Part shown: positions 17,105 through 25,863 of the stretch, piece by piece
Layout of the letters: each line of letters starts with the position of its first letter
Numbering within the stretch: position 1 is the first letter of the stretch
Assembly (NCBI RefSeq): GCF_033547095.1
Contig: NZ_CP137852.1
Location: forward strand, 124,001-188,000
Origin: Sediminicoccus rosea
Lineage (GTDB): Bacteria > Pseudomonadota > Alphaproteobacteria > Acetobacterales > Acetobacteraceae
DNA length: 64,000 bases
Direction: 5' to 3'
Notes under the pieces: model-generated
Told to the model about the DNA's origin: nothing
What the model saw: only the letters and a program-made list of their open reading frames with translations
Databases searched by the model: none
Made by a program: the position numbers and the translations under genes

Positions 17105-18462
17105 GCCGCGCCGATCGCCTCGGCCCCCGCCGCCTGGTTCATCAGCGGGATGAAGTTCGGGAAGCTGGTCGCGATGAAGGCACCGTCATCCACCCGCATC
17201 GGCGCGCGGCAGGCCAGGCCCAGCACCAGGGCGCTCATCGCCAGGCGATGGTCCATCTGCGTCGCGACCAGGCCGCCGCCCGGGGGCGCGCCGCCGCAGC
17301 CCTGCACCAGCAGGTCATCGCCCTCGATCGCGCATTCCACGCCGGCGGCGCGCAGCAGCTCGGCCGTGCCGGTCAGGCGGTCGCTCTCCTTCACCTTGAG
17401 CTCGGACAGGCCCCGGAAGCGGCTGGTGCCGGTGGCGCAGGCGGCGGCGACGGCAAGGATCGGGTATTCGTCGATCATGCTGGGCGCGCGCTCGGCGGGC
17501 ACCTCCACGGCCTTGAGGTTGGTGGCGCTGACGGTGAGGTCGCCCACCGGCTCGCCGCCCTCCAGGCGCGGGGCGCCCACCTCCAGCACCGCCCCCATCT
17601 CGCGCAGGGACTGGAAGAGGCCGGTGCGCAGCGGGTTCAGGCCGACATTCTCGATCACCAGCTTCGAGCCCGGGACGATCAGCCCCGCGACCACGAAGAA
17701 GGCGGCGGAGGAGGGGTCGCCCGGGACCATCACGGGGGCGGCGCGCAGCTCGGGCTGGCCGTCCAGCTCGATCACGCGGCCATGCCCCCCGGGGTGGTCA
17801 CTGACGGTGACGCGCACCGTGGCGCCGAAATGCCGCAGCATGTTTTCCGAATGGTCGCGCGTGGCCTCCGGCTCCACCACCCGCGTCACGCCGGGGGCAC
17901 AGAGCCCGGCCAGCAGGCAGGCGCTCTTCACCTGGGCGGAGGCGACGGGCAGCGTGTAGTCGAGCGGCAGCGGCTCCCGCGCGCCCTGGATGGCCAGCGG
18001 CAGGCGGCCGCCCTCGCGGCTCCAGAAGCGGGCGCCGGTGGCGGCCAGCGGCTCGGTCACGCGCTTCATCGGGCGGCGGCGGAGGCTGGCATCGCCCGTC
18101 ATCACCGCGAAGATGGGGTGGCCCGAGAGCAGGCCGCAGATCAGCCGCGCCGCCGTGCCGGAATTGCCCATGTCCAGCACATCGGCCGGCTCCGTCAGGC
18201 CGCCAATGCCGCGGCCCGCCACCCGCCAGCGGCCGGGGCCGAGATGCTCGACCTCCGCGCCCAGCAGGCGCATGGCGGCGGCGGTGCGGAGCACATCCTC
18301 GCCCTCCAGCAGGCCCTCGATCTCGGTGGTGCCAATGGCCAGCGCGCCGAACATCAGCGCGCGGTGGCTGATGGATTTGTCGCCGGGCACGGAGAGCCGC
18401 CCGGAGAGGCCCTGGCGGGCCGGGAGGGAGCGCAGCGGGGTGGGGTTGGAACCGTGGGACAT
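17101..18462 (-). CDS. aroA: 3-phosphoshikimate 1-carboxyvinyltransferase (EPSP synthase)
   Basis: 453 residues. Catalyses the sixth step of the shikimate pathway, transferring enolpyruvate from PEP. Motifs: '[12 protein letters not shown]' (Lys29), '[11 protein letters not shown]', '[13 protein letters not shown]' and '[10 protein letters not shown]'. The SAQ-x-K form is that of class II, glyphosate-tolerant enzymes such as Agrobacterium CP4. The start at 18462 is taken by homology; a longer frame runs into the divergent TIGR02300 gene's leader. Confidence 0.96.
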   Translation of the reverse strand: MSHGSNPTPLRSLPARQGLSGRLSVPGDKSISHRALMFGALAIGTTEIEGLLEGEDVLRTAAAMRLLGAEVEHLGPGRWRVAGRGIGGLTEPADVLDMGNSGTAARLICGLLSGHPIFAVMTGDASLRRRPMKRVTEPLAATGARFWSREGGRLPLAIQGAREPLPLDYTLPVASAQVKSACLLAGLCAPGVTRVVEPEATRDHSENMLRHFGATVRVTVSDHPGGHGRVIELDGQPELRAAPVMVPGDPSSAAFFVVAGLIVPGSKLVIENVGLNPLRTGLFQSLREMGAVLEVGAPRLEGGEPVGDLTVSATNLKAVEVPAERAPSMIDEYPILAVAAACATGTSRFRGLSELKVKESDRLTGTAELLRAAGVECAIEGDDLLVQGCGGAPPGGGLVATQMDHRLAMSALVLGLACRAPMRVDDGAFIATSFPNFIPLMNQAAGAEAIGAA

Positions 18463-18547
18463 GAGGCCGGGTTTGACACCGATGCGCGGCCCGTGGCAAT
18501 GCGCCCCGCCCGCCGTCGGGGAGTGGGCAAAAGGAACAGAGGGCTCC

Positions 18548-18874
18548 ATGGCAAAGCCTGATCTCGGTATGAAGCGCGTCTGCGTCTCCTGCGGCGCCAA
18601 GTTCTACGACATGACGAAGGTGCCGGCCGTGTGCCCGAAATGCGGCACCGAGCAGCCGGCAGAACAGCCGCGCCTGCGCCGCTCGGCCAACATCACCCCG
18701 GATGACAAGCTCAAGAAGCGCGCCGCCGCGGCCACGGAGGTGGATGCGGACGAGGTGGAGCTGGACGATGTCGAGGCCGATGCCGGCGTCGAGGATGCGG
18801 ACGAGCTGGAGGACGAGGACGACGCGATCGATGCCGAGATCGAAGTCGAATCCGACCGCGAGGAAGAGGGCTGA
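18548..18874 (+). CDS. TIGR02300 family protein (zinc-ribbon plus acidic tail)
   Basis: 108 residues. The N-terminal half has two CxxC pairs ('CVSCGAKFYDM' and 'CPKCGTEQP') forming a probable zinc ribbon; the FYD motif defines the family. The C-terminal half is almost entirely Asp/Glu with Ala and Val, strongly acidic and likely disordered. The gene is divergent from aroA, a conserved alphaproteobacterial arrangement. Biochemical function unknown. Confidence 0.92.
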   Translation: MAKPDLGMKRVCVSCGAKFYDMTKVPAVCPKCGTEQPAEQPRLRRSANITPDDKLKKRAAAATEVDADEVELDDVEADAGVEDADELEDEDDAIDAEIEVESDREEEG

Positions 18875-18943
18875 TCGCCCCTGTGTGAGCAGGGTTGCGC
18901 GCTTCGCCGTTGCGATGCGCGCCGCCCGCTCGTAAGGAGCGCC

Positions 18944-19486
18944 ATGCGCCGTCTTCTCCTGCCCGCCGCCCTGTTGATGTTCGCCGCGCCGCTGGCCGAG
19001 GCGCAGCAATCGAATCGCGCGCCGGCCAATGCGCCCCGCCCCTCGCGCCTGGGCGACTACCAGTCCTGGACCGCCGCCGCGCACACCGAGAGCGGCCAGA
19101 AGGTCTGCTACGCCTTCACCCGTGCGCGCAGCATGGAAGGCGTGGGCGGGCGCGATGCCAACAACGTGATGCTGCTGGTGACGCACCGCCCCGGCGGGCG
19201 GGACCAGGTGGCCGTGCGGGCCGGCTACAACTTCCCGCGCGGGGCCGAGACCAAGCTCTTCATCGGCCAGAACGAATTCGCCTTCTTCACCGCCAGCGAC
19301 AATTCCTTCGCGCGCGATGGCCGCGCCGTCGTCGCCGCCCTGCGTGCGGGGCGGGAGGCGGTGCATCGCGGCCCCGGCCCCAATGGGCGCGGCCAGGCGA
19401 CCGATACCTTCGCGCTGGCTGGATTCTCCCAGGCCTATGAGGCGATCGGCCGGGAATGCCCGCCGCCGGCGCCCGCCCGGCGATGA
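18944..19486 (+). CDS. Invasion-associated locus B (IalB)-like exported protein
   Basis: 180 residues with a signal peptide ending 'PLAEA'. The mature part follows the IalB pattern: '[23 protein letters not shown]', '[17 protein letters not shown]', '[17 protein letters not shown]'. Two Cys near the ends could bridge. IalB proteins are periplasmic and were first noticed in Bartonella invasion, but they are widespread in free-living Alphaproteobacteria where the role is unclear. A good AAGGAG site (18934-18939) fixes the start. The stop overlaps the rlmN start. Confidence 0.85.
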   Translation: MRRLLLPAALLMFAAPLAEAQQSNRAPANAPRPSRLGDYQSWTAAAHTESGQKVCYAFTRARSMEGVGGRDANNVMLLVTHRPGGRDQVAVRAGYNFPRGAETKLFIGQNEFAFFTASDNSFARDGRAVVAALRAGREAVHRGPGPNGRGQATDTFALAGFSQAYEAIGRECPPPAPARR

Positions 19487-20688
19487 GCGCCACCACCAGC
19501 AAGGCCTTCACGCCGCATTCCCGCGTCGCCACCAGCGACGGCCTGACCGAGGCCGAGCGGGACCGGATCCTGGCCAAGGCCGCGCTCTTCGCGCCGCCGC
19601 CCATGGTGGATGCCGAAGGAAGGCGCGAGCTGGTGGGGCTCACGCGCGAGGAGCTGGCCGAGGAAATGGCCGCGATCGGCGAGAAGCTCTTCCGCGCCAA
19701 GCAGCTCTGGCATTGGATCTATCATCAGGGCGTGCGCGACTTTTCCGCCATGAACAGCATCGCGAAGCCGCTCCAGGCCAAGCTGGCGGAGCGTTTCGTG
19801 ATCGGCCGCCCTGGCATCACGACCGAGCAGACCAGCACGGACGGCACGCGGAAATGGCTGTTCCAGTGGCGCGACGGCCAGCAGGTCGAGACCGTGTACA
19901 TCCCCGAGAGCGACCGCGGCTCGGTCTGCATCTCGACGCAGGTGGGCTGCACCCTCTCCTGCACCTTCTGCCACACCGGTACGCAGAAGCTGGTGCGCAA
20001 CCTGGGCGTGGCGGAGATCGTCGGCCAGTTCCTCGCGGCGCGCGATTCCTACGGCGAATGGCCGACGCCCAAGGGCGAGGAGGGGCGGCGGCTCTCCAAC
20101 ATCGTCGTCATGGGCATGGGCGAGCCGCTCTACAATTACGAGAACATCGCCCGCGCGCTGACCATCCTGATGGACCACGAGGGCGTGGCGCTCTCGCGCC
20201 GGCGGATCACGCTCAGCACCTCGGGCGTGGTGCCGATGATGGACAAGTGCGGCGCTGAGCTGGGCGTGAACCTGGCCGTCTCGCTGCATGCCGTGCGCGA
20301 TGAGCTGCGCGACGTGATCGTGCCGCTGAACCGGAAGTATCCCATCGCCGAGCTGCTGGACGCCTGCCGGCGCTATCCCGGCGCCTCCAATGCGCGGCGG
20401 ATCACCTTCGAATACGTGATGCTGCGCGGCGTGAATGACAGCGAGGCCGAGGCGCATGAGCTGGTGCGGCTGCTGCGTGGCATCCCGGCCAAGGTGAACC
20501 TGATCCCGTTCAACCCCTGGCCCGGCTCGCCCTACCAGACCTCCACGCCCGAGGCGCTGCGGAAATTCGCCGCCATCGTGAATGATGCGGGCTATTCCAG
20601 CCCGATCCGCCGGCCGCGCGGGCGGGACATCCTGGCCGCCTGCGGGCAGCTCAAGACCGAATCCGAACGGGCGAAGCGCGGCGCGTGA
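19483..20688 (+). CDS. rlmN: 23S rRNA (adenine-C2)-methyltransferase RlmN
   Basis: 401 residues from the ATG at 19483, which overlaps the previous stop (ATGA); an ATG 27 bases earlier is less likely. Radical SAM motif Cys156-x3-Cys160-x2-Cys163 in '[12 protein letters not shown]', then '[15 protein letters not shown]' and 'LNRKYP'. It methylates A2503 of 23S rRNA and A37 of some tRNAs. The C-terminal region includes '[10 protein letters not shown]' and '[12 protein letters not shown]', with the second catalytic Cys in 'AACGQL'. Confidence 0.97.
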   Translation: MSATTSKAFTPHSRVATSDGLTEAERDRILAKAALFAPPPMVDAEGRRELVGLTREELAEEMAAIGEKLFRAKQLWHWIYHQGVRDFSAMNSIAKPLQAKLAERFVIGRPGITTEQTSTDGTRKWLFQWRDGQQVETVYIPESDRGSVCISTQVGCTLSCTFCHTGTQKLVRNLGVAEIVGQFLAARDSYGEWPTPKGEEGRRLSNIVVMGMGEPLYNYENIARALTILMDHEGVALSRRRITLSTSGVVPMMDKCGAELGVNLAVSLHAVRDELRDVIVPLNRKYPIAELLDACRRYPGASNARRITFEYVMLRGVNDSEAEAHELVRLLRGIPAKVNLIPFNPWPGSPYQTSTPEALRKFAAIVNDAGYSSPIRRPRGRDILAACGQLKTESERAKRGA

Positions 20689-21860
20689 GCCCCCCGGCGC
20701 CGCAGGTCTCGATCTGGCTGGTGGCGCTGGCGGGCTTCGCCTCGGGCTCCGGCATGCGGATCATGGACCCGCTGATGCCGTTGGTGGCCGCCGATTTCGG
20801 CGTGACCGTCTCGGGCGTCGCCATCCTCATCGCGGCCTTCATGCTGACCTATGGCGGTGGGCAGGTGGCCGTCGGGCCGCTGGGCGACCGCCTGGGCAAG
20901 CTGAGGGTGGCGGCGGTGGCGCTGATGCTGTTCGGCACCTTCACGGTGCTGGCGGAATTTGCGACGAGCCTGACGCAGCTCACCCTGCTGCGCGCGGCGG
21001 GCGGGCTGGTGGCCGGCGCCGTCATCCCGCTGCTGCTGGCGCATATCGGCGATACGGTGCCCTACAACGAACGCCAGGCGGTGATCGGGCAGTTCCTGAT
21101 CGGCAATGTCATGGCGCAGATGCTGACGGGGCCGATCTCGGGCATCCTGGGCCAGCATTTCGGGTGGCAGACGAGCTTCCTGGTGTTCGGCTGCTTCACC
21201 GCCTCGGTCGGGCTGCTGCTGGCCGCACGGCTCGGCCCGCAGATGTGGCGCGGCACGCCGGATGGGGCGCGCGGGCAATCGGGGCTGATGGCCTATGCGC
21301 GGCTGCTGCGGAACCCCAATGCGCGGCGCCTGCTGCTGGCGGCCTATCTGGACGGCGCGCTGCTGTTCGGTGGGGCTTTTCCCTTCATCGCCTCCTTCCT
21401 CATCGAGGATTTCTCGCTGAGCGCGGGCGAGGCGGGGCTGATCGTCGCCGGCTTCGGGCTGGGCGCGCTGGCCTATACGCAGATCGCGCGGCGGATGGTG
21501 CGGCGCTTCGGCGAGCGGGGGCTGCTGCTCTGGGGCGGGCTGGGGCTGGCGGCAGGGCTGGCACTGACGGCGGTGGCGCCGGGCTGGGGCGTGGTGCTGG
21601 CGCTGCAATTGCTGCTGGGGTTCTGCTTCTACAGCTTCCATGGCGTGCTGCAGGCGCGGGCGACGGAGGCCATGCCGGAGGCGCGCGGGACAGCCGTCTC
21701 CGCCTTCGCGATGGCGCTGTTCATGGGGCAGACGAGCGGGAGCCTGGTGTTCGCGGGCGTGATCGCGGCGACGGGCTATGCGGGGGCCTTCGGCATCGCG
21801 GCGGCGGGGATGGCGGTGTTCGCGGTGTGGGTGCGGGGCCAGGGGCCGCGCGCCGCGTAG
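20685..21860 (+). CDS. MFS transporter
   Basis: 391 residues, twelve predicted hydrophobic segments, with the MFS loop 2-3 motif '[13 protein letters not shown]' and the repeat-related '[18 protein letters not shown]' start. It resembles drug/efflux carriers of the major facilitator type; the substrate is unknown. It starts at a GTG (20685) that overlaps the rlmN stop, so translation is coupled. Confidence 0.9.
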   Translation: MSPPAPQVSIWLVALAGFASGSGMRIMDPLMPLVAADFGVTVSGVAILIAAFMLTYGGGQVAVGPLGDRLGKLRVAAVALMLFGTFTVLAEFATSLTQLTLLRAAGGLVAGAVIPLLLAHIGDTVPYNERQAVIGQFLIGNVMAQMLTGPISGILGQHFGWQTSFLVFGCFTASVGLLLAARLGPQMWRGTPDGARGQSGLMAYARLLRNPNARRLLLAAYLDGALLFGGAFPFIASFLIEDFSLSAGEAGLIVAGFGLGALAYTQIARRMVRRFGERGLLLWGGLGLAAGLALTAVAPGWGVVLALQLLLGFCFYSFHGVLQARATEAMPEARGTAVSAFAMALFMGQTSGSLVFAGVIAATGYAGAFGIAAAGMAVFAVWVRGQGPRAA

Positions 21861-21904
21861 CTTCGGCCCCCACGACAGCGCCGTCCCGGAGATGCAACGG
21901 CCCC

Positions 21905-21936
21905 CTTGAACGGCCTGTTCAAGTTGATCAAACTTG
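21905..21936. promoter_or_regulatory. Two overlapping inverted repeats, operator-like
   Basis: CTTGAAC-N5-GTTCAAG (21905-21923) and CAAGTT-N5-AACTTG (21920-21936) share the central CAAG. They form a compact three-half-site array about 115 bases upstream of the TTG start at 22051. Arms, spacing and relative AT richness look like binding sites for a dimeric regulator. Confidence 0.45.
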
Positions 21937-22036
21937 AGCGCCAGAATTCTCCTGGCTCCATGCGGGTCCGTCGGATGGGCAGCCAATCCGCGCCCCGCAG
22001 CGTCATCGTGGCGTGATGGGCCAAGGGGTCGGACCG

Positions 22037-22043
22037 AAGGAGG
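22037..22043 (+). promoter_or_regulatory. Strong ribosome binding site selecting a TTG start
   Basis: AAGGAGG lies 7 bases before TTG at 22051. No ATG is correctly placed, and the TTG reading gives a clean signal peptide, so this site decides the start. Confidence 0.75.
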
Positions 22044-22050
22044 CGGATCG

Positions 22051-22686
22051 TTGGCGAGTCAGGCATGGATCGTCGCAGCGCTGATCATCTCCCTTGCCAG
22101 CCCGGCATCGGCCCAGACCCGCACCATCGCGCAGGCGGGCGGTTGGACGGCCTTCGGCGGGACGACCGAGCGGGGAACGCCGACATGCGGTCTTGACGCC
22201 CAGGACGCCAACCGGACGCGCCACTTCCTCATCCAGTTCTACCAGGGCAACCGCCATCTCGACGTGCGCCTGATCCGACCGCATTGGGCGATTCCGGCGA
22301 ACACCGACATCCCCGTGCGGATCGTCATCGATGGGAATGCCCCCTGGTCCGCCACCGCATCCGGGACCAACCGGGAGGTCAAATGGACGATCCCGACGGG
22401 GCCGGTCATGGCGCGGTTCGAGGCCGCCTTTCGCCGGGGCAACGCGATGCGGGTGGAGTTCATGACCGGCACCGAGCCGCCCTGGACGTTCAACCTGGCC
22501 GGGACGAACGCGATCATGGAGGCCTTCGTGACCTGCCTTCGCGCCCTGCCGGCGGGCTCCGCGCCCTCGCAGCCTTTTGACGGGCCGCGGCCCTCGGCGC
22601 CGACCCAGCCCTTCAGCAACCCGCCCGCGCCGGCCCGGCCCGCACCGCCCCCCGGGAAGCCGCTTGCGCCCCTGACGCAGACCTGA
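22051..22686 (+). CDS. Exported protein of unknown function (TTG start)
   Basis: 211 residues from a TTG preceded by AAGGAGG. Signal peptide 'ASQAWIVAALIISLASPASA', then a beta-rich domain starting 'GGWTAFGGTTERGTPTCGL' and ending 'FVTCLRAL', with two Cys at the domain edges, likely a disulphide. The tail is Pro/Ala-rich. The overall pattern is loosely like IalB-type or other small periplasmic domains, but I do not recognise the family. It has its own regulatory region with palindromes and a hairpin downstream. Confidence 0.75.
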   Translation: MASQAWIVAALIISLASPASAQTRTIAQAGGWTAFGGTTERGTPTCGLDAQDANRTRHFLIQFYQGNRHLDVRLIRPHWAIPANTDIPVRIVIDGNAPWSATASGTNREVKWTIPTGPVMARFEAAFRRGNAMRVEFMTGTEPPWTFNLAGTNAIMEAFVTCLRALPAGSAPSQPFDGPRPSAPTQPFSNPPAPARPAPPPGKPLAPLTQT

Positions 22687-22694
22687 AGCCTGAT

Positions 22695-22720
22695 CGTCTT
22701 TGGTGGAAACACCCAAGACG
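22695..22720 (+). terminator. Stable GAAA-tetraloop hairpin after the exported-protein gene
   Basis: CGTCTT-T-GGTG / CACC-C-AAGACG closes a GAAA loop, 8 bases after the stop. There is one internal mismatch and no T tract. It could act as a terminator or a 3'-end stabiliser. Confidence 0.45.
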
Positions 22721-22867
22721 TGAATCCGCCTCACAGCGAATGGCTGGATCGTGACCAATCCCCGTTGATCAAGATCCAGCGAGCAGCCGCGGGGCCACCT
22801 TGCCCCGCCCGCCATCCCCTGGCATCCACCTCCGCAGAAATTCGTTCCGCGAGAAGGTTGCCCTCCC

Positions 22868-24103
22868 ATGCGCGTCAAGGACGTCAAGAAAGTCGTGCTC
22901 GCCTATTCCGGCGGCCTCGACACCAGCGTGATCCTGAAGTGGCTCCAGACCACCTACAATTGCGAGGTCGTGACCTTCACGGCGGATCTCGGCCAGGGCG
23001 AGGAACTCGGCCCGGCGCGGGACAAGGCGCTGCTGCTCGGCATCAAGCCGGAGAACATCTTCATCGACGACCTGCGCGAGACCTTCGTGAAGGATTTCGT
23101 CTTCCCGATGTTCCGCGCCAATGCCCTCTATGAGGGGCAGTATCTGCTCGGCACCTCCATCGCCCGCCCGCTCATCTCCCAGCGGCAGATCGAGATCGCG
23201 GAGCAGGTCGGCGCCGATGCCGTCGCCCATGGCGCGACGGGCAAGGGCAATGACCAGGTGCGCTTCGAGATCAGCTATTATTCGCTGAAGCCCGACATCA
23301 AGATCATCGCCCCCTGGCGCGAATGGGACCTCACCAGCCGCACCGCGCTGATCGCCTTCGCCGAGCAGCACCAGATCCCCATCGCCAAGGACAAGCGCGG
23401 CGAATCCCCCTTCTCGGTGGACGCCAACCTCCTGCACAGCAGCTCCGAGGGGAAGATCCTGGAGGAGCCCTGGGATGCGCCGGATGAGATGGTCTGGCAG
23501 CGCACGCTCAGCCCGATGGACGCGCCCGATGTGGCGACCGAGATCACCATCGCGTTCAAGAACGGCGACCCGGTGGCCATCAATGGCGAGGCGATGAGCC
23601 CCGCCACGCTGCTCACCAAGCTGAACGCCCTGGGCAAGGCGAATGGCATCGGCCGGCTCGACCTGGTGGAGAACCGCTTCGTCGGCATGAAGTCGCGCGG
23701 CTGCTATGAGACGCCGGGCGGCACCATCCTCTGGCAGGCGCATCGCGCGATCGAGAGCATCACGCTCGACCGCGAGGCCGCCCACCTGAAGGACAGCCTG
23801 ATGCCGCGCTATGCCGAGTGCATCTACAACGGCTTCTGGTTCAGCCCGGAACGCCGCATGCTGCAGGCGCTGATCGACACCTCGCAGGCCTCGGTCGAGG
23901 GCACGGTGCGGATGAAGCTCTACAAGGGCAATGTCATCGTCACCGGCCGCCAGTCGCCCAACAGCCTCTACTCGATGAAGCACGTCACCTTCGAGGATGA
24001 CCAGGGCGCCTATGACCAGTTCGACGCCCAGGGCTTCATCAAGCTGAACGCGCTGCGCCTGCGCCTCGGCGCCATGGCGGGCCGCAAGGGCGGCGGGCTT
24101 TAA
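22868..24103 (+). CDS. argG: Argininosuccinate synthase
   Basis: 411 residues. ATP pyrophosphatase motif '[16 protein letters not shown]' at residues 11-26, citrulline/aspartate site '[13 protein letters not shown]', and '[13 protein letters not shown]'. It joins citrulline and aspartate in arginine biosynthesis. Length is typical. The 181-base leader contains an 8-bp inverted repeat (GCTGGATC at 22743, GATCCAGC at 22773) of unknown meaning. Confidence 0.97.
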   Translation: MRVKDVKKVVLAYSGGLDTSVILKWLQTTYNCEVVTFTADLGQGEELGPARDKALLLGIKPENIFIDDLRETFVKDFVFPMFRANALYEGQYLLGTSIARPLISQRQIEIAEQVGADAVAHGATGKGNDQVRFEISYYSLKPDIKIIAPWREWDLTSRTALIAFAEQHQIPIAKDKRGESPFSVDANLLHSSSEGKILEEPWDAPDEMVWQRTLSPMDAPDVATEITIAFKNGDPVAINGEAMSPATLLTKLNALGKANGIGRLDLVENRFVGMKSRGCYETPGGTILWQAHRAIESITLDREAAHLKDSLMPRYAECIYNGFWFSPERRMLQALIDTSQASVEGTVRMKLYKGNVIVTGRQSPNSLYSMKHVTFEDDQGAYDQFDAQGFIKLNALRLRLGAMAGRKGGGL

Positions 24104-24133
24104 GCCTTCCGCAACGCTGCTAGGCTGGGGGGC

Positions 24134-24751
24134 ATGTACACGCCCCCTGCCTTCCGCGAGGACCGCCCGGAGGTCCTGCTCCGCCTCATGCATCAGTCGC
24201 GCCTGCCGCTGCTCGTCAGCAACGGCGCGAATGGCCTGCCTGACGTCACCCACCTTCCGCTGCTGACCGATGGCACGCGCATCGTCGGCCACCTGGCGCG
24301 CGCCAACCCGCACTGGAAGGCCCTGCGTGAGGCCGGCTGCGCCATCGCCATCTTCCCGGGGCCGGAGGGTTATGTCTCGCCCTCCAGCTACCCCTCCAAG
24401 GCCGAGCATCACCGCGTGGTGCCGACCTGGAACTACGAGGCGGTGCATGCCCATGGCCCCATCGAGATCATCGAGGATGCGGGCCGGCTGCATGAGATCG
24501 TCTCGACCCTGACGGATCATCACGAGAAGCCGCGCGCGGCGCGCTGGAAGGTAGATGACGCGCCCGCGGATTTCATCGCGGGGCAGCTCAAGGGGATTGT
24601 CGGCGTGGTGCTGACGATCGAAGCTTTGATCGGCAAGCGGAAACTCTCGCAGAACCGGCCGGCCGCGGATCGCGATGGCGCGCTGGAGGATGTGGGGCAG
24701 CACAACGCCGCGCTGGCTGATGCCATGCGCGCGGCACGGGAAGGAAACTAG
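24134..24751 (+). CDS. PaiB-type FMN-binding negative transcriptional regulator family
   Basis: 205 residues matching PaiB (PF04299): 'MYTPPAFRE' start, 'THLPLL', 'GHLARANPHWKAL', 'FPGPEGYVSPSSYPSK', 'VPTWNYEAVHAHG' and 'IVGVVLTIEALIGKRKLSQNR'. These are split-barrel flavin-binding proteins; PaiB of Bacillus represses sporulation and protease genes, but most proteobacterial members are uncharacterised. It follows argG by 30 bases and may share its transcript. Confidence 0.9.
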   Translation: MYTPPAFREDRPEVLLRLMHQSRLPLLVSNGANGLPDVTHLPLLTDGTRIVGHLARANPHWKALREAGCAIAIFPGPEGYVSPSSYPSKAEHHRVVPTWNYEAVHAHGPIEIIEDAGRLHEIVSTLTDHHEKPRAARWKVDDAPADFIAGQLKGIVGVVLTIEALIGKRKLSQNRPAADRDGALEDVGQHNAALADAMRAAREGN

Positions 24752-24755
24752 ACCC

Positions 24756-25520
24756 ATGGACATGCAACTCGCGGGCAAGCGCGTCGTCGTCACCGGCGCG
24801 TCCAAGGGCATCGGCTATGCGTGCGCGGAGGCCTTCGCGGCGGAGGGGTGCGACATCGTCCTCGCCGCCCGCCAACCCGATGCGGCGGCGGCAGCGCTGC
24901 GGGCGAAGTACCAGGTGCGGGTGGAGGCGATCACGGCCGATCTCTCCCGCGCGGAGGACCGCGCCAGCCTGCATGCGGCGGTGCCGGAGGCGGATATCCT
25001 GGTGAACAATGCGGGCGCCATCCCCTCGGGCGGCATCCATGACATCTCGATGGAGAAGTGGGCCGAGGCCTGGCAGCTCAAGGTCTTCGGCTATTTCCAC
25101 CTGACCCAGCTCTACATGGGCAGCATGTGCGCGCGGAAATCGGGTGTGATCGTGAACATCATCGGCATGGCAGGGCGGGCCTGGAAGCCGGCCTATATCG
25201 CCGGCACGGCGGGCAATGCGGCGCTGATCGCGTTCACCTCGGCCGTCGGTTTCGACGCGCAGAAGGATGGCGTGCGTGTCTTCGGCATCAACCCGGCCGT
25301 GACGCGGACCGAGCGCATGGAGACGCAGGCGCGCTGGCGGGCCGAGCAGGCGCTGGGCGACCCGAATCGCTGGCCCGAGATGGTGAAGGGCCTGCCCTTC
25401 GACCGCCCGATCGAGCCGCGCGAGATCGCGGAGATGGCCGTCTTCGGCGCCTCGCCGCGCGGCGGCTATCTGAACGGCACGGTGATCGACATTGACGGCG
25501 CTGGGCAGTTCAAGGGGTGA
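24756..25520 (+). CDS. SDR-family protein with non-canonical active site
   Basis: 254 residues with a Rossmann fold: 'VVVTGASKGIGYACAEAFA' binds the cofactor and 'ILVNNAG' is intact. In the catalytic region the usual Ser...Tyr-x3-Lys is not found. The aligned stretch reads 'NIIGMAGRAWKPAYIAG' followed by 'TAGNAAL', placing Asn where Lys is expected and Gly where Tyr is expected, while a Tyr lies four residues earlier. A recalled SDR subfamily shares this 'YIAGxAGNAAL' form. Activity and substrate are uncertain. The start at 24756 follows the PaiB-like gene by 4 bases. Confidence 0.85.
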   Translation: MDMQLAGKRVVVTGASKGIGYACAEAFAAEGCDIVLAARQPDAAAAALRAKYQVRVEAITADLSRAEDRASLHAAVPEADILVNNAGAIPSGGIHDISMEKWAEAWQLKVFGYFHLTQLYMGSMCARKSGVIVNIIGMAGRAWKPAYIAGTAGNAALIAFTSAVGFDAQKDGVRVFGINPAVTRTERMETQARWRAEQALGDPNRWPEMVKGLPFDRPIEPREIAEMAVFGASPRGGYLNGTVIDIDGAGQFKG

Positions 25521-25542
25521 GAATTCGGGCGGCGCGGCAGGA

Positions 25543-25571
25543 TTGACCTGCACGCGCTTCGCCCCTATTCC
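25543..25571 (+). promoter_or_regulatory. Promoter of tRNA-Glu
   Basis: TTGACC (25543-25548), a 17-base spacer, then TATTCC (25566-25571), with the mature tRNA starting 14 bases after the -10. Spacing and the -35 match a housekeeping sigma-70 promoter; the -10 matches only weakly. Confidence 0.6.
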
Positions 25572-25584
25572 CGCGCCACTGACT

Positions 25585-25660
25585 GTCCCGTTCGTCTAGA
25601 GGCCTAGGACACCAGCCTTTCACGTTGGCAGCACGGGTTCGAATCCCGTACGGGACGCCA
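25585..25660 (+). tRNA. tRNA-Glu (UUC anticodon)
   Basis: 76 bases folding as a full cloverleaf: acceptor stem GTCCCGT / ACGGGAC, anticodon loop CTTTCAC with anticodon TTC, T-arm ACGGG-TTCGAAT-CCCGT, discriminator G and an encoded CCA end. Confidence 0.97.
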
Positions 25661-25863
25661 TCTCCTTACAAACTCAGAACCAGACCGGCCACGGTCCACC
25701 GGACCCACGGTCCTGCTCCGCTCGAGCAGCGCACATTCTGAGCCCGCGATCTCGTTCTCTCTGTCGTCCACAGCGCCCTGCCGATGGCCGGGCGGGTGAA
25801 AGCCCGCGGCAGCTCCCAGCGCCCCCATGAAGTGCGCCGCAGCTGCCCCACAAGCGATCCGCG
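25661..25863. other. Intergenic, no gene seen
   Basis: About 200 bases between tRNA-Glu and the stop of the SUMF1-fold gene. No intrinsic terminator with a T tract, no repeat of the tRNA 3' end and no integrase remnant were found. Confidence 0.5.
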
